Positions 15,452-24,775 of a stretch of DNA of 64,000 bases are shown in pieces (position 1 is the stretch's first letter; every line of letters starts with the position of its first letter). The notes under the pieces are model-generated. The model had not been told where the DNA came from. It saw only the letters and a list, made by a program, of their open reading frames with translations, and searched no databases. Position numbers and translations under genes: made by a program. Origin of the DNA: Bacillota bacterium (GTDB lineage Bacteria; Bacillota; Clostridia; Lachnospirales; Lachnospiraceae); the NCBI GenBank assembly GCA_023437715.1, contig JAEZFK010000028.1, positions 1 through 64,000 on the forward strand, given 5' to 3'.

Positions 15452-17261
15452 TGTCTATTTCCTCTTCCTCTGCTTCCTTTTTCTTTTTGCGCCTTTTCAG
15501 CACAAAAACGGTTCCAATGGCTCCGGCCGCCAAAATCCCCACAACAGCGAGTATTATTGGCATCCGGTATTTTGAAAGGCCCGACGGCTCCGAATCGGTT
15601 GGCAGCTCTCCCATATCTCCGTCTCCAAAGTCCGGGGGAATTTCCTCTGTTACGTTTAAGGTCATTTCCTTTTCCACAGGCTGGCTGACCACCCCGTTTT
15701 CATCCTCATAGGTAATAAATATTTTAATTTTTCCGTCATCCGTGGTTGGGGCGGCTCCTGTGAGCATTACATCCACGTTCCCGGACTCTCCCGGCTTGAT
15801 ATTTCCCACATAGCTGTCGGCAGGCTGAATGGAATCTCCCTGAAAGGATGCCGTGACGTTATAAAGAAGCACCTTTCCCGTATTATTGATGGGGAACATC
15901 ACATTGGTTTCCGAGCCTACGGAAATAGTATCCGGCATGACATCAATGGTGCCCGTATTGAGCCTGGCCATCTGCTTCACCGGAATGTTTACCGTCACCT
16001 TTTCCTCTGCATTTTTAAATTCAGGGCTGTCGTATTTTTCATTGATGGTTATGGCATAAGTCCTCTGGTCCACCCAGGCTCCTGCCTGAAGCTTTACCCG
16101 GATATCCGCGCTCTGGCCTGCTCCAAGAGAATTGACCACAATGGAGGAAGAGCCGGCATCCGTGGTAAATACGGCGCTGTCCGATACCTTTTCTGATTCC
16201 AGGTTAAAAAGGATGTTGCTTGCTGAAACATTATCGGAAGCATTCTTCATATGAAGGATCAGCTCAAATTCATCTCCCGCATAAACTTTCTCCGGGTCTG
16301 TCTGAAAGCTGTCCACAATGATTCTGGCCCTGGTTCGGTCATTGGCATCGAACTCCCCTGTTTCCTCTTCTTTTTCCTTGTTCTGAACCTTTACATAGAA
16401 GACCTCTTCCGCTTTTTGAACATCTCCCTCGGTGCTGTCCTTGTATTCAATGGTAAAGGTGATGGGATAATATCCGCTGTATGTATCCTTCCGGATGGCC
16501 ATGCTGTAAGGGACCGAAACGGTCTCCCCTCCTCCGATCCTGTCATAATGCCTGGTGTAATTTCCATCATTGATATCAAAAGGAAATTTGGCGCTGTCCG
16601 AATCAAGGCCCATGCGGATATTTACATCAAAGGCCGTTATTCCTGAAGAATTACGGACATTCATGTTGAAATTCATCACATCCGGATAGGTTCCGAAAGG
16701 CGTATTCTGGTCCTCTCCCAATTCAAAATGGATATCGCTGTCATCCTCGCCGGATTCCGTAGTGCCGGTGGACTTCGTGATCCAGATGTTCACCCTTTCA
16801 TAAGAAGCATGGGAGCCCCCTGTTTTGACCTCCAGGGGCACCAGATAATAGCCTTCCGATATGTCTCTCCGCACCCTTGCAGACAGGGAAAAGTTCTTTG
16901 AGCTGCCGCTTTTGACCGTTCCCAGAATTTTGGCGTCAAAGGTGCTGGAGGTGATCTCAAAAGGAAAAACCTCTCCCGAATAGGAGGTATCCTCATCGTC
17001 GGAATCTTCCTTTGCCTCATATTCTTCATCGGCCACGGAACGGTCAAACATGACCGCCACTCCGTTTAAATCATAATTCGTGTTATTGGTGAAAACCATA
17101 TTAATGGTAACGTTTTCCCCTGTTTTACCTGACGGGGTCTTTTTCACATCAATATAGGTATTCTTGCTTAAGTCATACTGTCCAAAGACAGGCGACGGCA
17201 TAACCGTAAGAACCATGAGGACTACAAGCAGCCACAAAACCCCTTTCCTACTCCTCTTCAT
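15441..17261 (-). CDS. Secreted membrane-anchored protein with Ig-like (NEW3/CARDB-type) repeats
   Basis: About 606 residues: an N-terminal signal peptide (VLWLLVVLMVLTVMPSPVFG), several beta-sandwich units with the pattern of NEW3/CARDB domains (GENVTINMVFTNNTNYDL, AGDEFELILHMKNASDN, VGSETNVMFPINNTGKV), then a transmembrane helix near residues 572-592 and a Lys/Glu-rich cytoplasmic tail. AAGGAGG lies 9 bases before the ATG at 17261, within the end of the ATPase gene. It is probably the extracellular partner of the ABC system; its ligand is unknown. Confidence 0.8.
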   Translation of the reverse strand: MKRSRKGVLWLLVVLMVLTVMPSPVFGQYDLSKNTYIDVKKTPSGKTGENVTINMVFTNNTNYDLNGVAVMFDRSVADEEYEAKEDSDDEDTSYSGEVFPFEITSSTFDAKILGTVKSGSSKNFSLSARVRRDISEGYYLVPLEVKTGGSHASYERVNIWITKSTGTTESGEDDSDIHFELGEDQNTPFGTYPDVMNFNMNVRNSSGITAFDVNIRMGLDSDSAKFPFDINDGNYTRHYDRIGGGETVSVPYSMAIRKDTYSGYYPITFTIEYKDSTEGDVQKAEEVFYVKVQNKEKEEETGEFDANDRTRARIIVDSFQTDPEKVYAGDEFELILHMKNASDNVSASNILFNLESEKVSDSAVFTTDAGSSSIVVNSLGAGQSADIRVKLQAGAWVDQRTYAITINEKYDSPEFKNAEEKVTVNIPVKQMARLNTGTIDVMPDTISVGSETNVMFPINNTGKVLLYNVTASFQGDSIQPADSYVGNIKPGESGNVDVMLTGAAPTTDDGKIKIFITYEDENGVVSQPVEKEMTLNVTEEIPPDFGDGDMGELPTDSEPSGLSKYRMPIILAVVGILAAGAIGTVFVLKRRKKKKEAEEEEIDNEI

Positions 17262-17988
17262 AACCCATGTCCTCCTTTGTCTCCTCATGATGCTGCTCCT
17301 CAATCTTAAATATCTTTCCATCTACAATATGGAACTGTCTGTCTGCGAATTTCGCAATGTAATTGTCATGGGTAACCATGACCAGAGTCTGGTTCTGCTC
17401 CCTGACGATCTTCTGCATCAGGCTCAAAATCTCCCTGGTGGTCTTGGAATCTAGGTTCCCCGTAGGCTCATCGGCAAAGATGATCTGGGGATCTACCGCC
17501 AGAGCCCTTGCAATGCCCACCCTCTGCTGCTGGCCACCCGACATTTCATTTGCCATGTGCCTGGTCTGTTTTTCAAGCCCCACCAGCTTTATGTATTCCC
17601 TGGCCTTTTCATTCCTCGCCTTTCTCGGCACTCCGCGGAAAGACAAGGGAAGAGCCACATTTTCCAGGGCGTTCATAGTTTTTATGAGATTGTAGGACTG
17701 GAAAATAAAGCCTACATGCTTTCTGCGGAATGCTACCAGCTTATTTTCCGAAAGCTTCTCGATGTGGTTTCCGGCAATGACAATTTCTCCCTTAGACGGC
17801 TTTTCAAGGCCTGCCATCATATTTAATAGTGTGGACTTTCCGGAACCGGAAGGCCCTACAATGGCACAGAACTCCCCTTTATATATGGTAAAGTCCACCC
17901 CGTTTAAGGCATAGACTTTCGTATCCCCCACTTTGTACACCTTGTAAAGATTCTTAACCTGAATCATCGGTGCCCTTTTTTCCGTCAA
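17248..17988 (-). CDS. ABC transporter ATP-binding protein (MacB/LolD type)
   Basis: 246 residues with Walker A GPSGSGKST, Q-loop IFQSYNLI, signature MSGGQQQR, Walker B IIFADEPTGNLD and the H-loop VMVTHD. The TGNLDSKT pattern is typical of the MacB/LolD/FtsE subgroup paired with FtsX-like permeases. The start is TTG at 17988 with GGAGGA upstream. First gene of a three-gene operon; its stop overlaps the next gene. Confidence 0.92.
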   Translation of the reverse strand: MTEKRAPMIQVKNLYKVYKVGDTKVYALNGVDFTIYKGEFCAIVGPSGSGKSTLLNMMAGLEKPSKGEIVIAGNHIEKLSENKLVAFRRKHVGFIFQSYNLIKTMNALENVALPLSFRGVPRKARNEKAREYIKLVGLEKQTRHMANEMSGGQQQRVGIARALAVDPQIIFADEPTGNLDSKTTREILSLMQKIVREQNQTLVMVTHDNYIAKFADRQFHIVDGKIFKIEEQHHEETKEDMGYEEE

Positions 17989-18137
17989 AGCTGCTTCCTC
18001 CTCATTTCATTCTGTATACACATTATATAACAAGATATCAGAATCGGTCATTTCTTATTTTCTTACACTTCCTTAAATATTCCTTACAGGGAAAATCTGG
18101 CACATGGAGAGATTATATCATAAAATAAAAAAAAGTG

Positions 18138-18166
18138 TGGAAATATTCCGGCGAATACTATATAAT
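18138..18166 (+). promoter_or_regulatory. Predicted sigma-A promoter of pyrBI
   Basis: A perfect -10 TATAAT (18161-18166) with a weaker -35 TGGAAA (18138-18143) at 17-bp spacing, about 45 bases before pyrB. No attenuator or PyrR-type anti-antiterminator fold was seen in the short leader. Confidence 0.6.
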
Positions 18167-18212
18167 GGGAAAAGAATTTTAAACCATAACTTATTGGATA
18201 AAGGAGATTTCT

Positions 18213-19136
18213 ATGAGACATTTACTTAACCCATTAGACTTTAGTATGGAAGAAACGGAACAGCTTCTAGATCTGGCAAAAGATATTGAAGAAAATCTTC
18301 CCGAATATTCCCATGTATGCGATGGAAAAAAATTAGCGACATTATTTTATGAGCCAAGTACAAGAACCCGTTTGAGTTTTGAAGCTGCTATGTTGAATTT
18401 AGGCGGCAGCGTACTGGGCTTTTCTTCTGCCGATTCCAGTTCCGCCGCAAAAGGGGAAAGTGTTGCCGATACCATCCGGGTTATCTCCTGTTACGCAGAT
18501 ATCTGTGCAATGAGACATCCGAAAGAAGGGGCCCCCCTGGTAGCCGCCAATCATTCCACCATACCAGTCATCAACGCAGGGGACGGAGGCCATCAGCATC
18601 CCACCCAGACACTGACCGATTTACTTTCTATCCGTTCTTTAAAGGGTCGTTTAAATGACCTTACTATCGGCCTTTGCGGCGATTTGAAATTCGGCCGCAC
18701 GGTACACTCTCTGATAAACGCTCTGGTACGATACACAAACATCAAATTTATCTTAATTTCTCCCCCGGAACTGAGGGTTCCTGAATATATCCGTGAAGAT
18801 GTATTGAGGGCCAACAACATTGAATTTGTTGAAATGGACAGCCTTGACGACGCTATGCCGTCTCTGGATATTCTCTACATGACCCGCGTCCAGAAGGAAC
18901 GCTTCTTCAACGAAGAGGATTATATCCGGTTAAAGGACTGCTATATCCTGGACAAAAAGAAAATGAAGCTGGCAAAGGAAAACATGTTCATCCTGCATCC
19001 TCTTCCCAGAGTCAATGAGATCTCTGTGGAAATCGACGACGATCCCAGAGCCGCCTACTTTAAGCAGGCGCAGTACGGCGTCTACGTTCGTATGGCTCTT
19101 ATCATGACATTACTGGAGGTGGAGAAATCATGCTAA
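18213..19136 (+). CDS. pyrB: Aspartate carbamoyltransferase catalytic subunit
   Basis: 307 residues. Condenses carbamoyl phosphate with aspartate, the committed step of pyrimidine synthesis. The carbamoyl-phosphate site FYEPSTRTRLSFE, HPTQTLTDL and HPLPRVNEI are all present. AAGGAG lies before the ATG. The stop overlaps the start of the regulatory subunit gene by about 7 bases, indicating coupled translation of a PyrB-PyrI holoenzyme as in enterobacteria, unlike B. subtilis. Confidence 0.97.
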   Translation: MRHLLNPLDFSMEETEQLLDLAKDIEENLPEYSHVCDGKKLATLFYEPSTRTRLSFEAAMLNLGGSVLGFSSADSSSAAKGESVADTIRVISCYADICAMRHPKEGAPLVAANHSTIPVINAGDGGHQHPTQTLTDLLSIRSLKGRLNDLTIGLCGDLKFGRTVHSLINALVRYTNIKFILISPPELRVPEYIREDVLRANNIEFVEMDSLDDAMPSLDILYMTRVQKERFFNEEDYIRLKDCYILDKKKMKLAKENMFILHPLPRVNEISVEIDDDPRAAYFKQAQYGVYVRMALIMTLLEVEKSC

Positions 19137-19555
19137 ATATCAGCGGATTAAAAGAAGGAATCGTATTAGACCATATTGAAGCGGGCAAAAGCCTGGAAAT
19201 CTATTTTAACTTAGGCCTGGACAAGCTGGACTGCCAGGTGGCTATTATAAAAAATGCAAGAAGCAGCAAGATGGGAAAAAAGGACATCATAAAAATCGAA
19301 GGGGGCCTGGATCACATTAACCTGGAGATTCTGGGGTATATTGACCACAACATAACCGTCAATATCATACGGGACAATCAGATCGTGGAAAAGAAGACCT
19401 TAAGCCTTCCCCAAAAGATCACCAACGTGATCCACTGTAAAAATCCCCGCTGCATTACTTCCATCGAACAGGGACTGCCTCATGTGTTCTATCTGGCCGA
19501 TGAGGTAAAGGAAACCTACCGCTGCCGGTATTGTGAAGAAAAGTACTCCAAATAA
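19130..19555 (+). CDS. pyrI: Aspartate carbamoyltransferase regulatory subunit
   Basis: 141 residues. The N-terminal nucleotide-binding domain (LKEGIVLDHIEAGKSLEIYFNLGL) and C-terminal zinc domain with four cysteines (CKNPRC and CRYCEEK) are complete. It binds CTP/ATP and gives allosteric control of PyrB. It is translationally coupled to pyrB. Confidence 0.95.
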   Translation: MLNISGLKEGIVLDHIEAGKSLEIYFNLGLDKLDCQVAIIKNARSSKMGKKDIIKIEGGLDHINLEILGYIDHNITVNIIRDNQIVEKKTLSLPQKITNVIHCKNPRCITSIEQGLPHVFYLADEVKETYRCRYCEEKYSK

Positions 19556-19605
19556 TCAGAAAAGGCTGTTGTAAGGCGAATCTGCAACGAACGAACACAG
19601 GAACC

Positions 19606-19647
19606 GGGCTGCCGCAAAGAAAATCTGCGGCAGCCCGGGTTATTTTT
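19606..19647. terminator. Terminator between pyrI and rsiV-like gene
   Basis: CCGGGCTGCCGCA pairs with TGCGGCAGCCCGG, 13 base pairs, followed on the plus strand by TTATTTTTT. It serves pyrBI and may also serve the converging rsiV-like gene. Confidence 0.9.
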
Positions 19648-19664
19648 TGCATCTTTCTGCATTT

Positions 19665-20552
19665 TTACTTTTTGATTTCAAATTCAACAGCCCCTGCCGC
19701 TCCCGGAGCTATTTCGTATTTTTCAAAGACAACTACAGGATTTCCATTTTCGTTGATATAAAACTTTGTTTCGTCTGAAATGCTCTGAAAACCGCCTTCA
19801 TCCGCAGTAAAGAAAGGAATTCCTGTCTCCTGGGCTTTTTCATCCATCTGGTCTTTTATGCTCTGGTTGGCCTTTTCTATATAATTATCGCCCAGAACAT
19901 CCTTAAGGGTCAGAAGCCTTTCCGTCTTTAAATCTATGTTGTAATATTTCTCCTCGCTGTAGGCTGAGGTCCAGCTTTCCGTTCCCTTTACCACAAAGGA
20001 TAAATAATCCTGGCTTTGGGATTTTATCTCGTACCATACCTTAATCTCAATTTTATGTTCTGCCCATTCCGCCTCTGTGCCGCCTGTATCCAGAAAGGCC
20101 TGCTTGTATTCCTTTGCCCTCTGGACCGACTCGTCCGCATACTGGCTGCAGATTTGCTGTATTTCTTCATTGATCTGCTTGGAAAGACCCTTGGTATCCT
20201 TTGAAATCAATTCGATCTCCGGAACCTCCACCGAGATTTTTTCATCCCCGTCGGATTTTGTATAGGAGCTTACCGTGAGAATCCTGGCAATGGCTCCCAC
20301 TACCGGAATCTGCTGAACCTCCTCCGCAAAGGCAGTATTCACATTTAAGGCTCCCGCAAACACAACCAGAACTGCTGCCGCTGTTCCAAGCCCCCATTTG
20401 TAAAACTTCCGATTTCCTTTTCTGTATTTGTTCATATCCACCGCTTCTCCTTTCCTCTCATGCTGTTCCATGACTTTTTGTATGCGCCCGCTTAATTCTG
20501 CCGGAATAGGCGTTTCATCATATCTTTTTTTGGCATCCTCCAAATGGCTCAT
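19665..20552 (-). CDS. rsiV: RsiV-like anti-sigma factor (DUF3298)
   Basis: 295 residues: a cytoplasmic N-terminal part (1-50), a single transmembrane helix (about 53-75, GLGTAAAVLVVFAGAL) and an extracellular DUF3298-type domain (YYNIDLKTERLLTLKDVL, KFYINENGNPVVVFEKYEIAPGAAG). In B. subtilis RsiV this domain binds lysozyme and is then cleaved to release SigV. The gene overlaps the ECF sigma factor gene by 4 bases. No oatA/dltA-like target is adjacent, so the signal is not proven. Confidence 0.85.
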   Translation of the reverse strand: MSHLEDAKKRYDETPIPAELSGRIQKVMEQHERKGEAVDMNKYRKGNRKFYKWGLGTAAAVLVVFAGALNVNTAFAEEVQQIPVVGAIARILTVSSYTKSDGDEKISVEVPEIELISKDTKGLSKQINEEIQQICSQYADESVQRAKEYKQAFLDTGGTEAEWAEHKIEIKVWYEIKSQSQDYLSFVVKGTESWTSAYSEEKYYNIDLKTERLLTLKDVLGDNYIEKANQSIKDQMDEKAQETGIPFFTADEGGFQSISDETKFYINENGNPVVVFEKYEIAPGAAGAVEFEIKK

Positions 20553-21040
20553 AGGTTTTCCTCCTCAATATTTTGCCTTAACAGCTTAAGTCCCCGGTAC
20601 AGCTTTGCCTTTACCGTGTTTAAATTCATATCGGTAACTTCTGCGATCTCTTTTAATGACAATTCTTCAAAAAACCGCAGCTTGATGATATTCTGCACGT
20701 CCGGCTCCAGCTGGTTGATCTCATCGTAGAGATCTCCGGAAGGCTCGTATCCCGGTTCATAGTAGGGAATTTCTATATATGCCTCCCCCCCCACCGCAGT
20801 TTCCCTGTTGTTCTTTTTAAGAAAATAATTGCTTTCATTTACCAGGATTCTATAAAACCAGGTTTTGAGAGCATCCGCATTTTTTAAGGATTCGTAATGG
20901 TCCAGCGCCTTGCAGACGGCATTCTGAACGATGTCAAGGGCATCCTCCTTGTTGTGGGCGTAGCTGAAAGCCAGCCGGTAAAACTTATTTTGATTTTCAA
21001 TGATGTAGCCTGTCATTTTATCATAAACTTCCTGTCTCAT
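20549..21040 (-). CDS. sigV: ECF RNA polymerase sigma factor, SigV-like
   Basis: 163 residues with region 2 (FYRLAFSYAHNKEDALDIVQNAVCKAL) and region 4 (QNIIKLRFFEELSLKEIAEVTDMNLNTVKAKLYRGLKLL). It is paired with, and overlaps, the DUF3298 anti-sigma gene, the sigV-rsiV arrangement of envelope-stress or lysozyme response. It probably drives its own operon, though no matching promoter was identified by eye. Confidence 0.88.
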   Translation of the reverse strand: MRQEVYDKMTGYIIENQNKFYRLAFSYAHNKEDALDIVQNAVCKALDHYESLKNADALKTWFYRILVNESNYFLKKNNRETAVGGEAYIEIPYYEPGYEPSGDLYDEINQLEPDVQNIIKLRFFEELSLKEIAEVTDMNLNTVKAKLYRGLKLLRQNIEEENL

Positions 21041-21194
21041 TCGTTACCCTTTCTGCATCTGCTCCTTAACAGATACGTTTTGCTTTTCTGATATATAGAT
21101 TATTTCACGGCTCCAAAAGTTGCAGACAGCAAAAAAGATTCTAAGATATTTAAATCATATCTTAAAATCTTTCTATTCATAGGCCTTATTTAAA

Positions 21195-21545
21195 GTTTTG
21201 AGTAAGACGATAAGCCGGGTTATGTCGTTGAATGGCCATCTATCTAGGCCTGCCGTCGCCGGCAGGCTCAAGCGACCTACCCGGGAGCAGACGGGCCGCC
21301 TTATGCTCCCTGTTCGGTCTTGCTTCGGATGGGGTTTACATGGACCCCTCCTGTTACCAGGAGAGCGGTGGTCTCTTACACCACCCTTCCACCCTTACCG
21401 CAATATGCGGCGGTATATTTCTGTTGCACTTTCCCTGGAGTCGCCTCCGCCAGACGTTATCTGGCATCCTGCCCTGTGAAGCCCGGACTTTCCTCACCTG
21501 CTGCCTTTCGGCATTGCAGCTGCGGCCATTTGTCTTACTCAAAAC
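21195..21545 (-). ncRNA. rnpB: RNase P RNA, class A
   Basis: Catalytic RNA that matures tRNA 5' ends. On the minus strand the 5' and 3' ends form a 14-bp P1 stem (GTTTTGAGTAAGAC with its complement). The universal GAGGAAAGTCCGGGCT segment follows near the 5' end. Other core pieces visible are AGGGTGGAAGGGTGGTGTAAGAG, split here as AGGGTGG and GTAAGAG, and the 3' CATAACCCGGCTTA. Length is about 350 nt. Confidence 0.95.
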
Positions 21546-21551
21546 TATACA

Positions 21552-21580
21552 AGTCTATCATAAAACCTGACATTTGTAAA
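21552..21580 (-). promoter_or_regulatory. Predicted sigma-A promoter of rnpB
   Basis: On the minus strand, -35 TTTACA (21575-21580) and -10 TAGACT (21552-21557) at exactly 17 bp, ending a few bases upstream of the RNase P RNA. Confidence 0.6.
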
Positions 21581-21583
21581 GCC

Positions 21584-23245
21584 TTAAACCTTAAAGCAGC
21601 TCCCTCCGATGAATTCCCGGACAATGGAATTGTTGGGAATATCCTCGCAGTTGACCCCCAGAAAATAATCCAGGAACTTTAACAGCCGCTTTGCTTCCAT
21701 ATATTCCGCAGAATCTCTCGGTATCCCGAACAGCAGCGGCTCCGCATACTGCTTAAGCACCGCCAGCTCATAAACCGTAGCTGAATTAAACATCATATCC
21801 GCCGATTCCTGGAAAGGAAAAATATGCTCTTCCTCCCCCTGTCTCACCGTGGGCCACATGCGGATGGTATCCTGGGCCGAAGCCCCTCTCGTTCTGGCAT
21901 CCCGGACCATCCGCCGGATTAGACGGCAGTCCGTGGTTGGAATCCGGTTGTGCTCATCAACATTAAGCTGTGTAAGAGCGCTTACATACACACGGAATTT
22001 ACTTTCTTTCGGAAGAGAATAAGACAGCCTGTCGTTAAGGCAATGAATCCCTTCAATGACCAGAATATCATCCTTTCCCAGCTTTAAATAATCCCCTTTG
22101 TATTCCCTGACTCCTGTTTTAAACTGATACCGGGGCATTTCCACCGTCTCTCCGGCCAGAAGGGCTGTCATATCCTTATTAAACTGCTCAATATCGAGAC
22201 ATTCCAGAACCTCATAATTGTAGCTGCCGTCGGGATTTTTCGGACTGTCTACCCGATTTACAAAATAATCATCCACGGCAATGGGATGTGGAATCATCCC
22301 CTGTGCTTTCAGCTGTATGGACAGCCGGTGAGAAAAGGTGGTTTTCCCTGAGGAAGAGGGCCCCGCAATCATGACGAATTTCTTGCTCCGGTCACGTCCG
22401 ATCCGTTCGGCAATCTCCGCAATCTTTTTCTCCTGAAGGGCTTCCTGGATTAAAATAAGCTCATTGATATTTCCCGCCGCAATTTCTTCATTGAGCGCGC
22501 CTACATGGGACACATTCAAACGCTCTCCCCATTTCACGCTCTCCTTCAGCACCTGGAACAGCTTCTGCTTTTGCTCCGGTACAAAGGCAGGCACTTCCTT
22601 TGGATTTTCCGCCTGGGGAAGCATAAGTAAAAAGCCTTCGTCAAAGAGAACCAGATCAAAATACTTGATATAGCCCGTATTCTGCACCATATAACCGTAA
22701 TAGTAATCCTCAAATCCACCGATGCTGTAGATGTTGACCCGGGAAACCCGGCGGTAGCGGAACAGCCTTTCCTTATCATACATCCGATGCTTGTGAAACA
22801 GCTCAATGGCGTCGTCCGTATTCATATTCCGCTTCATAATAGGAATTTCCTGAGCCACATATTCCTTCATCCGGGCTTTCACCCGACGGATTAAATCTTC
22901 AGTCAGCTTAACCTCCCCATGGGGCTCAATGTAATACCCCTTTCCAAGGGAGAAGTTCACGGTAAGCTTCTCAATATTTTCCGCTCCCGCCACATCGTAA
23001 AAGGCTTTCATCATGAGAAAGATGGCGCTTCTGTGATAGGTCTGAATCCCCGGCTGGTCCTTTCCTGTAAAAAAGCGAAGATCGCAGTCAAATTCCACTG
23101 ATTTATGAAGCTCTCTCAGCTTCCCGTTTACGCTGACCAGCAGAATATCATTTTCATATTTCGGCTGGTATTCCCTGGCAATTTCCTGATAGGACGTACC
23201 GATCGGATATTCCCTTGCCACTCCGTCAATCGTAACAAATGCCAT
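21584..23245 (-). CDS. TGS-domain nucleoside (uridine) kinase-like protein
   Basis: 553 residues. An N-terminal TGS domain (about 1-60) and a threonyl-tRNA-synthetase-like second domain (about 65-200) precede a P-loop phosphoribulokinase/uridine kinase domain (Walker A GPSSSGKTT, about 293-301; DDYFVNR; VIEGIHCLND). The family is common in Clostridia and annotated as nucleoside kinase; true substrate is not established. The stop lies about 40 bases from the 5' end of rnpB, so the rnpB promoter overlaps its 3' end. Confidence 0.88.
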   Translation of the reverse strand: MAFVTIDGVAREYPIGTSYQEIAREYQPKYENDILLVSVNGKLRELHKSVEFDCDLRFFTGKDQPGIQTYHRSAIFLMMKAFYDVAGAENIEKLTVNFSLGKGYYIEPHGEVKLTEDLIRRVKARMKEYVAQEIPIMKRNMNTDDAIELFHKHRMYDKERLFRYRRVSRVNIYSIGGFEDYYYGYMVQNTGYIKYFDLVLFDEGFLLMLPQAENPKEVPAFVPEQKQKLFQVLKESVKWGERLNVSHVGALNEEIAAGNINELILIQEALQEKKIAEIAERIGRDRSKKFVMIAGPSSSGKTTFSHRLSIQLKAQGMIPHPIAVDDYFVNRVDSPKNPDGSYNYEVLECLDIEQFNKDMTALLAGETVEMPRYQFKTGVREYKGDYLKLGKDDILVIEGIHCLNDRLSYSLPKESKFRVYVSALTQLNVDEHNRIPTTDCRLIRRMVRDARTRGASAQDTIRMWPTVRQGEEEHIFPFQESADMMFNSATVYELAVLKQYAEPLLFGIPRDSAEYMEAKRLLKFLDYFLGVNCEDIPNNSIVREFIGGSCFKV

Positions 23246-23256
23246 TGTGCTCCTCC

Positions 23257-24078
23257 TTATATCAATGCTTCAGGAAATACCACCTCTGCCTTTCGGATCT
23301 CCAGGCATTCCCCGGCTTCTCTCTTTAAATATTCCTCCATAAAATCCAGGAATAAGTATTCCAGTCCATAATGGCCCGCATCTATGACGGCCATATGGTT
23401 TGCGGCCGCATCAATTCCATTGTGATGACCAATGTCCCCGGTTATGAGGACTTGAACTCCGGCTTCTAAGGCCGGTTTTATCATGCTTCCTCCGGAGCCC
23501 GGACTGATTCCGATAAAATTCACCAATGCTCCCGGGGCATCCTGGCCGTAAACAGTCAGAAAGGGAAGCTGAAACCGTTCCTTTACAAATTCGGCCAGCT
23601 CTCTTACGGTCATCTTTTCCTTAAGATGCCCAATTTTACCGATTCCATAAGGAACCTCCGCAGGGCCGTCCTCTGTATCCGGACTCAATACCCCTTCCTT
23701 TTCCAGAACTTCAGGATTCAGGAGCTCCAGTCTCTTTGCCGCCTCATCCGCCATACACCCGGGCGCAGCATCAAAATTGGTATGCATGGCATAATAGGAA
23801 ATGTCATGACGGATCAGAGTCATGATCCGGCGGGCAATAAAATCCTCATCATTGATCCTTTTTAAGGGCTTAAAAATAAGGGGATGATGGGTAAGGAGCA
23901 AATCCGCTCCCCAGGAAACGGCCTCCGCTACCACTTCATCGGTGGCATCCAGGGCAATGAAAACCTTTTTTACTTCCTTATCATTGCGGCCTGCCAAAAG
24001 TCCTACATTATCCCAGTCGCAGGCGCACTCCGCCGGAGCCAGCCTTTCCAGTTTTCTGATCAGTTCATCGCATCTCAT
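23257..24078 (-). CDS. Nif3-like dinuclear metal-centre hexameric protein
   Basis: 273 residues of the Nif3/YqfO family. Metal-binding histidines are visible in LLTHHPLIFKP near the N-terminus and in TGDIGHHNGIDA and DAGHYGLEYLF near the C-terminus. Annotated as GTP cyclohydrolase 1 type 2-like, but the role is unclear. It lacks the central PII-like insertion of longer homologues. Its start overlaps the end of trmK, the usual order in Clostridia and Bacilli. Confidence 0.9.
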   Translation of the reverse strand: MRCDELIRKLERLAPAECACDWDNVGLLAGRNDKEVKKVFIALDATDEVVAEAVSWGADLLLTHHPLIFKPLKRINDEDFIARRIMTLIRHDISYYAMHTNFDAAPGCMADEAAKRLELLNPEVLEKEGVLSPDTEDGPAEVPYGIGKIGHLKEKMTVRELAEFVKERFQLPFLTVYGQDAPGALVNFIGISPGSGGSMIKPALEAGVQVLITGDIGHHNGIDAAANHMAVIDAGHYGLEYLFLDFMEEYLKREAGECLEIRKAEVVFPEALI

Positions 24079-24775
24079 CCTGCGCCTCCTTATTCCAGGC
24101 CAGCTCCTTTTGAAGCTCCTTCATCCGTTTTCCCGCCGCTTCAGTTCCGCTTTGGGAAAGTCCGTCAAGAATCCCTTTCAGCTGCTCCTCTTCCTTTTTT
24201 AAGTATTCCAGTAAAAACGGGTCCTTTGCCTCTAACAGCATCCTGCCGTAACGGTAGAATACCTCACGCCCGTAATCCATGGCATTTCCCGTCCCTTTCG
24301 AAACTCCCAGGACGGAATAGTATTTTCCGTCTTCCTTAATCATAATCTCCCGTTCAATAAAAAATTCCTGCTCCTCCAGGAATCTGCGCACCTTTTGCGG
24401 CTCAGAATGGGGAGACAGGACCCAATAGGGAATATTATCCCAAAGACCTTTTCCTTCCTCCAGGATATGTATCATCAGTTCTCCGCCCATGCCTGCAATG
24501 ACCACGCAGTCCGCTTCGTTTTCTCCTAATTTTAAAAGTCCGTCACTTAAACGGACTTCAATGGAATCTTCCAGGCCAGCCTCCCGGATATGGGCCTGGG
24601 CCCGTTCCAGGGGGCCGGGCCTCACATCCATGGCAATGGCGCATTCTGCTTTTTTTTCCTGTACCAGATAAATCGGAATATAACCGTGATCCGTCCCGAT
24701 ATCGGCGACCCTGCTTCCCTCCGGTACGAAGGAAGCGATCATTTCCAAACGCTTTGATATTTTCATCTTAATCAT
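24065..24775 (-). CDS. trmK: tRNA (adenine(22)-N1)-methyltransferase
   Basis: 236 residues with a SAM-binding Rossmann start (VADIGTDHGYIPIYLV), DVRPGPLERA and VIAGMGGELM (the catalytic-loop region), as in TrmK, which methylates A22 of tRNA. The conserved rpoD-trmK-nif3 order supports the call. An alternative start lies 3 codons later (24766). Confidence 0.92.
   Translation of the reverse strand: MIKMKISKRLEMIASFVPEGSRVADIGTDHGYIPIYLVQEKKAECAIAMDVRPGPLERAQAHIREAGLEDSIEVRLSDGLLKLGENEADCVVIAGMGGELMIHILEEGKGLWDNIPYWVLSPHSEPQKVRRFLEEQEFFIEREIMIKEDGKYYSVLGVSKGTGNAMDYGREVFYRYGRMLLEAKDPFLLEYLKKEEEQLKGILDGLSQSGTEAAGKRMKELQKELAWNKEAQDEMR

Noticed and set aside
18001..18212. PyrR-type attenuator before pyrBI
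   Set aside because: The leader is short and AT-rich with only a promoter; no anti-antiterminator hairpin or terminator seen.
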